NCBI GenBank assembly: GCA_964384625.1 | Contig: CAYLNH010000012.1 | Coordinates: 1 to 55,091, forward strand | Origin: CAYLNH01 sp964384625 | GTDB lineage: Bacteria; Verrucomicrobiota; Lentisphaeria; JABSQK01 | DNA length: 55,091 bases | Direction of reading: 5' to 3' | In this document: piece by piece, positions 50,995 through 55,091 of the stretch | Layout: the number at the start of each line of letters is the position of its first letter | Position numbering within the stretch: position 1 is the first letter of the stretch | Made by a program: the position numbers and the translations under genes | The notes under the pieces: generated by a model | Seen by the model: the letters and a program-made list of their open reading frames with translations, nothing else | Told to the model about the DNA's origin: nothing | Database searches by the model: none

Positions 50995-51384
50995 CTATTT
51001 GATGCTGCCGCTGAGGGGTTCGATACGGAAGTTGAAATCGACGACCTGTTTGCCGACCTTCAGGCTGATGAGCGTGTTCAGCCGGGTGAGCAAGAGGCGG
51101 TAGGGAAGCTTGACCTCGTGGCCGGGCATGGTGACGGCGATCTTGCAGTCGTCGATAATGTCCTCGGCGCCTTTGACGGCGATCACGAGGTTGCGCAGTT
51201 TTTCGAGCTTGTTGAGGAAGGCGCGCTGGAACTTGTAGGGGCGATGGCAGTTGTCGCAGCTGATCTCGCCGTTGTTCTCTTTGAGCGTCATGAGGTTGAA
51301 CTGAATCGTATTGCCGCAGTCGGCTTCGAGACAGTCGAAATCGATCTTCGCCACCAATTCCTTCTTTTTCTTCTTCTTCGCCAT
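50995..51384 (-). CDS. small zinc-ribbon protein
   Basis: A 129-residue protein starting with a lysine run (MAKKKKKKEL). It has a four-cysteine ribbon (CLEADC in the first half, CDNC later) and the hydrophobic stretch EVKLPYRLLLTRLNTLISLK at the C-terminus. I recognise no family. The start at 51384 has CAGG a few bases upstream; the frame extends to 51447 into the divergent promoter region. It is transcribed away from the large repeat protein at 51555. Confidence 0.55.
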   Translation of the reverse strand: MAKKKKKKELVAKIDFDCLEADCGNTIQFNLMTLKENNGEISCDNCHRPYKFQRAFLNKLEKLRNLVIAVKGAEDIIDDCKIAVTMPGHEVKLPYRLLLTRLNTLISLKVGKQVVDFNFRIEPLSGSIK

Positions 51385-51482
51385 ACCTGAAAAAACCTGT
51401 TCGCAGTTCGGTTTTGACAATAAATCCGGGCTCTCCGTTTTCAACAATGGCGCGGGATTTTCCGGCAGCCGCGGCCTGGGGC

Positions 51483-51510
51483 TTGAGGTCCGCCGGGGAT
51501 TTTGTATACT
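51483..51510 (+). promoter_or_regulatory. promoter of the large repeat protein gene
   Basis: TTGAGG at 51483-51488 and TATACT at 51505-51510 are separated by 16 bases, 44 bases before the ATG at 51555. Confidence 0.5.
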
Positions 51511-51554
51511 TTGTCGAGGATTGTTTAACCTGGACCAAGCGGGGCATTGACCCG

Positions 51555-53984
51555 ATGAAGAAAGATCTGTTTCTGGTTCTGGCCTTTGTGGGCGGACTGC
51601 TGTTTCTGATTGTCACCGGGATCGGGCTGCTGATTGCCCTGGTCTACTTCGCGTTGAAACCCTCCGCCGCGCCGCCGGCGCCGCCGCCGGCGGTGACCGC
51701 CAACCAGCCGGCGCGGACGGAGGAAGCAGGGCCGGCAACGTCAACCACGGCGGGCGCCGAACCGGCGTCGGACGACACACTGACGGCGACCCGGGTCGAC
51801 GCCGCCGCGGCGATGAAGGAAATGGTGGCGGTCACCGAGAAGAAACTGGAACAGGCGGAGGAGCTTCTGCGGGAGCTGGACTACGCGGCCGGCCTGAAGC
51901 TGCAGCAGGAGGCGATGCAGGTTTATCGCTATCCGCCGGCGCGGTTGCGGTCGAAGGCGATGTCGCAGTCGATCAAAGGCGTCCGCTACGTGGACTGGGG
52001 TCGACAGCGGGAGCAGGAATTCGAGGTGCTCGTCAACGAACATGCCCAGACATTGATCGACGAGTTCGACACGGGCAAACCCGACGAGGCCGCGGCGCTT
52101 GCCTTTATCAAGGCGTCCCGGCGGTTCCCGGGTCTACGCGCCGCGATCCGGCGGCTCAGCGAGCTGATCGGTCAGCTCCGGGCCCAACGCGCCCGCCACT
52201 GGCTGCGGGTTGAGATCTACGGGGCCGAAGCCGAGTATCACCCGATCCTGCGGCAGGCGTTGGCGGCGAAATGGCCGCCGACGTTGCGGTATAAGCTCAA
52301 TTTCGAGGGGTCGTTCAATGCGGCCGAATCCCGCGCTACCTGGAAGCTGCTGCGGATCACGATCCGGGAGAAGAACGCAACGTACAAAGTCGCGGCGGGC
52401 CGCAACCGGTTGTTTCACGTCCCGCGCGCACTGGACATCCGTTTTGCCCTTTCGGGGTCGCGAGCCGTGCCGACGAACTGGGATAAACTGCAGCCGCTCT
52501 GGGTCGAGATCGAGGTGCCCAAGACCGTGGACCTGAAGGACCAGCAGGCATTGGCCCAGGCAATTCGGTATTGCCGCAAACAACTGCGCGAAAAACTCGC
52601 TGCCGCCTGCCGGGACCTCCCGACGTTTGCCGTGTTCCCGGATCTCGACCATGACTCGCTGCGGCTCGTCGGCGCCGAGGGCAAACTCGACGAACAGAGT
52701 GCCAATGCCCTGTTCATCCTGGCCCCCGAACGCTTCCACCGGGAGTTCAAGCCGTGGCTTGCCAAGGCGGCCGCGACGGATCCCGAGCGCGCCGCGAGCT
52801 TCATCATCGCGAACGGTTTGGATCAATACGTCGACTGGTTGGCGGAGCAGTTGGTGCAGGGCGAACGCGGGACGCGCAGTCGGATCCTGCGGGAGCTGCA
52901 GCGCCATCGCACCTTCAACGGTCGCAAGCCGCTGCTGGCGCTGCTGGCGGTCCATGACCGCGGCGCCGTTGACGCCGCCCGCCTGCTGCAGCCGCAGGTC
53001 GCGACGGACAAGGCGGTCCAGGCCGCCATGGTCCGGGCCTGCCGGGACGGGAAGCACCCTTACCGCAAGGAAATCGCGGCAGCCTTTCTGGTGAAGCTGC
53101 AGCCGGAAGACCGGCTGCAGTACCGGGACTGGATCCTCGATGCCGACGCGCAGTTCAGCCAGACGGTCTACTCGGTCTTCGCGAATTACCACCGCGACCG
53201 GCAAAGCGAGTTCATCCTGTCCTACTACAGCAAGGTTGCCGGTCCCACGCGCCAACGCATGCTCGAACGTCTGACGTACCGCACCGGCAAGGTCGACCCG
53301 AAAGTGTTGGAGCTGGTCAAGGCGGCGGCAGGGCAACAGGACGACCCGGCGGTGCAGTTGGCTGCCATCCGGTGTTTGCGGCAGTCCAGCTCGGACCCTG
53401 AAGCCTGGGCCGTTGCCCTTGACGTGCTCGAGTCGGTTCCCGAGAAGGAGCGTTTGGGCTTCCGGCAATCACTGATCTACAGCGTCTACCGGGCCCGGCC
53501 GAAAACCGCTGAAGCCTGGCTGCTGCAGGTTCTGCGGCAGGAGCACGAGGCAGCGGTGAAAGAAGACCAGGTTCGAACCGCAGAACAGCCGAAGTACTAC
53601 AAGCAGACTGCCGCCCGCAGGATTCGCCAGGCGGCACTGCGGCAGTTGTTCAGTGCGCCCGAGGACCGCACGCCGCTGCTCAAGCAGCTGCCGCCGTTGC
53701 TCAGTGACTCGAATGACCTGCAGATCCGCCGGGACCTGATCACCAACCTGCATCGTGCCGCATCCCGCCGGCGCCTGCAGTTTGATCAGAAGGAGGTCCC
53801 GGAGTTGCTTGCGAAACTCGTGGTCAGCGATCAGAACTATGATCGCCGCCGGGTATATGAGGTCATGGCCCGGGGGTTCGCCAAGTATCCGAAACTCTAT
53901 CGGCCGAGTCTTGAAGCGGCGCTGAAGACGGAAACCGACAAGACCAATCAGCGCATCCTGCGTCGCGCCCTGGGCCTGGAGTAG
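51555..53984 (+). CDS. membrane-anchored HEAT-like repeat protein
   Basis: An 809-residue protein with one N-terminal membrane helix (LVLAFVGGLLFLIVTGIGLL) and then a proline- and alanine-rich linker. A helical region follows at about 90-130 (KKLEQAEELLRELDYAAGLK), a mixed domain at 210-390, and from about residue 400 to the end a long run of helical pairs resembling HEAT/armadillo repeats (VQLAAIRCLRQSSSDPEAWA, RRIRQAALRQLFSAPEDRTP, NQRILRRALGLE). No catalytic motif is seen. I chose the start at 51555 because the membrane helix follows directly; the frame is open from 51414 across the promoter. It may be a scaffold in the cell envelope. Confidence 0.65.
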   Translation: MKKDLFLVLAFVGGLLFLIVTGIGLLIALVYFALKPSAAPPAPPPAVTANQPARTEEAGPATSTTAGAEPASDDTLTATRVDAAAAMKEMVAVTEKKLEQAEELLRELDYAAGLKLQQEAMQVYRYPPARLRSKAMSQSIKGVRYVDWGRQREQEFEVLVNEHAQTLIDEFDTGKPDEAAALAFIKASRRFPGLRAAIRRLSELIGQLRAQRARHWLRVEIYGAEAEYHPILRQALAAKWPPTLRYKLNFEGSFNAAESRATWKLLRITIREKNATYKVAAGRNRLFHVPRALDIRFALSGSRAVPTNWDKLQPLWVEIEVPKTVDLKDQQALAQAIRYCRKQLREKLAAACRDLPTFAVFPDLDHDSLRLVGAEGKLDEQSANALFILAPERFHREFKPWLAKAAATDPERAASFIIANGLDQYVDWLAEQLVQGERGTRSRILRELQRHRTFNGRKPLLALLAVHDRGAVDAARLLQPQVATDKAVQAAMVRACRDGKHPYRKEIAAAFLVKLQPEDRLQYRDWILDADAQFSQTVYSVFANYHRDRQSEFILSYYSKVAGPTRQRMLERLTYRTGKVDPKVLELVKAAAGQQDDPAVQLAAIRCLRQSSSDPEAWAVALDVLESVPEKERLGFRQSLIYSVYRARPKTAEAWLLQVLRQEHEAAVKEDQVRTAEQPKYYKQTAARRIRQAALRQLFSAPEDRTPLLKQLPPLLSDSNDLQIRRDLITNLHRAASRRRLQFDQKEVPELLAKLVVSDQNYDRRRVYEVMARGFAKYPKLYRPSLEAALKTETDKTNQRILRRALGLE

Positions 53985-54068
53985 CGGCACGTTTCGAAGA
54001 GCTTGCGGGGGCGGCCGGGTTGGGGGCGCACCATTTCAGGACGGCGGCGGCAGTCGGCCGGGCGGGGA

Positions 54069-54959
54069 TCATTCGACCACGTCGAAGGCCTCGAGATTAG
54101 CGGGATCGGTGGCGACGCCGTGGGTGTAAATGTCGCGGGTCTGCCGCGTCTCGTAGTGGCCGTCGAAGAAGCAGACATTGCCTTCCCATGCTTCATAGAC
54201 GGCGGGCACACCGCTGCTGCCTTCGTTGCCGTGCTTGTTTTTGTAGAAACGACCCCACGCCACCCGGTAGTCGAAGGCATAGGCGGTACCCTCGTTATCC
54301 GAGTAGAACAGGCGGAGCTCCGGGTCGATAATGCTGCTCAGTGGACGACCAAGATAGGAGGCGTCCGGGCCAAAGCCCTGGTTGTTGATGCCGCGATCGA
54401 TATAGGCGTTAATGCCGTATCCCAGAACCGTCAGCGGATCGCATTCCATGTTTGCATCGGCGCTGCCGCAACGCGGTCGATCCGTCCGATACGTCGGGCA
54501 GATGGTGACGCCGCGATCAAGGCCGTATTCGCGGAGCAGATCCACCCAGATCGGCGGGCATTGCCCGGCGGGGTTGGCGTTGGTCCAGTAGTTGACGTAG
54601 GAATAGGTGATCCCGTTGATGGCGCCGGGGCGGGTCGGGGTCAGGCGGCCGTCATTCTCGTCGGCATAGAGGAAGGATGCCGTACCGAACTGTTTGAGGT
54701 GAGAGGCGCAGGCGATGGCATTTGCTTTGAGCCGGGCTTTGCCGAGCACCGGGAGCAGCATCGCCGCCAGGATTGCGACAATGGCGATCACCACCAGCAG
54801 TTCAATCAAGGTGAATTGGATTGCGTCTCCCGCCTTGCGCGAGGCAGACTCCGCCCGGGGGCCGGCGGCTTGGCACGGCGGCAGCGCAGTCGACCGAAAG
54901 CCCTTCCTGGAGCCGCCCTTCGTTGACATGCGAATCCGTTTCCCGGTGTGCCGGAGCAT
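54069..54959 (-). CDS. pseudopilin-like protein with long leader
   Basis: A 296-residue protein of the PVC pseudopilin type. After an unusually long leader of about 48 residues comes FTLIELLVVIAIVAILAAML, the prepilin peptidase site and hydrophobic helix, then the DUF1559-like region (HLKQFGTASFLYADENDGRL) and the late motif NVCFFDGHYE. The leader contains PPCQAAGPRAESASRKAG, comparable in position to the insert in the gene at 32166. The start at 54959 has GGAGGAACG upstream; an alternative ATG is at 54929. Such proteins probably form secreted or surface assemblies through a type II secretion-like system. Confidence 0.85.
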   Translation of the reverse strand: MLRHTGKRIRMSTKGGSRKGFRSTALPPCQAAGPRAESASRKAGDAIQFTLIELLVVIAIVAILAAMLLPVLGKARLKANAIACASHLKQFGTASFLYADENDGRLTPTRPGAINGITYSYVNYWTNANPAGQCPPIWVDLLREYGLDRGVTICPTYRTDRPRCGSADANMECDPLTVLGYGINAYIDRGINNQGFGPDASYLGRPLSSIIDPELRLFYSDNEGTAYAFDYRVAWGRFYKNKHGNEGSSGVPAVYEAWEGNVCFFDGHYETRQTRDIYTHGVATDPANLEAFDVVE

Positions 54960-55091
54960 AGAGTGCGTTCCTCCGCTGGCGTACAGCTACAATACCTGCA
55001 GCCCTCCTGCAATGCAAGGACGGCAGGAGGGACGGAGTAATGCGTCAGTGACGGGGTGTTGGTGAAGCGGGCCCGGGGAGCTTTCTCCATT

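Overview
This is a metagenome-style scaffold with two 100-N gaps, probably from the Lentisphaerae/Kiritimatiellae side of the PVC superphylum. Four things suggest this: three pseudopilin-like genes with FTLIELLVV cleavage motifs and late DG motifs, secreted DUF4838-like glycosidases, an SHD1-domain membrane protein, and many sulfatase and CAZyme genes. No rRNA or tRNA was found, so the assignment is an inference.

Region 1 (129-14303, almost all on the minus strand) is a dense defence-type island built around a type I restriction-modification system. In transcription order it holds a GIY-YIG-like nuclease, a half-length HsdS, HsdM, a 103-aa linker protein, a Ser/Thr protein kinase, a 398-aa unknown protein, (on the plus strand) a putative PD-(D/E)XK protein, an FRG-domain protein, a full-length HsdS, a membrane-anchored protein, a metallo-beta-lactamase-fold protein, HsdR, a zinc-ribbon protein and a YgjP/DUF45-like metallopeptidase. 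Many of these genes overlap by 4 or 8 bases (ATGA-type), so they look translationally coupled. Two near-identical perfect inverted repeats (8748-8772 and 11574-11598) lie ahead of the FRG and kinase genes.

Region 2 (14618-41324) begins with queC and continues as a carbohydrate-utilisation region. It has a very large secreted glycosidase-like protein followed by an overlapping AraC regulator, a divergent beta-propeller glycosidase, and an operon with an alpha/alpha-toroid enzyme, a GH4 enzyme and two tandem secreted DUF4838-like proteins. A second operon, opened by a GntR/LacI-type regulator with its own recognisable promoter, contains a pseudopilin and three large enzymes resembling glycoside hydrolases. 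A tandem palindromic repeat array with an assembly gap (19872-20118) sits against a truncated pseudopilin gene.

Region 3 (41325-55091) starts with a 74-base tandem repeat, a second assembly gap and a large palindromic element next to a frameshifted, truncated sulfatase. Then come deoC, an intact sulfatase, a decarboxylase-like fragment, an SHD1 membrane protein, a YkuK-like RNase H-fold protein, a STAS-like protein, L-rhamnose isomerase, a tail-anchored FHA protein, a Gfo/Idh/MocA oxidoreductase, a zinc-ribbon protein, a large membrane-anchored repeat protein and a third pseudopilin. The sulfatases, rhamnose isomerase and deoC suggest growth on sulfated deoxysugar-rich polysaccharides.

The items most worth following up are the kinase/FRG/MBL-equipped type I RM island with its duplicated regulatory element, and the repeated insertion of small palindromic repeats in frame into the leaders of pseudopilin genes.
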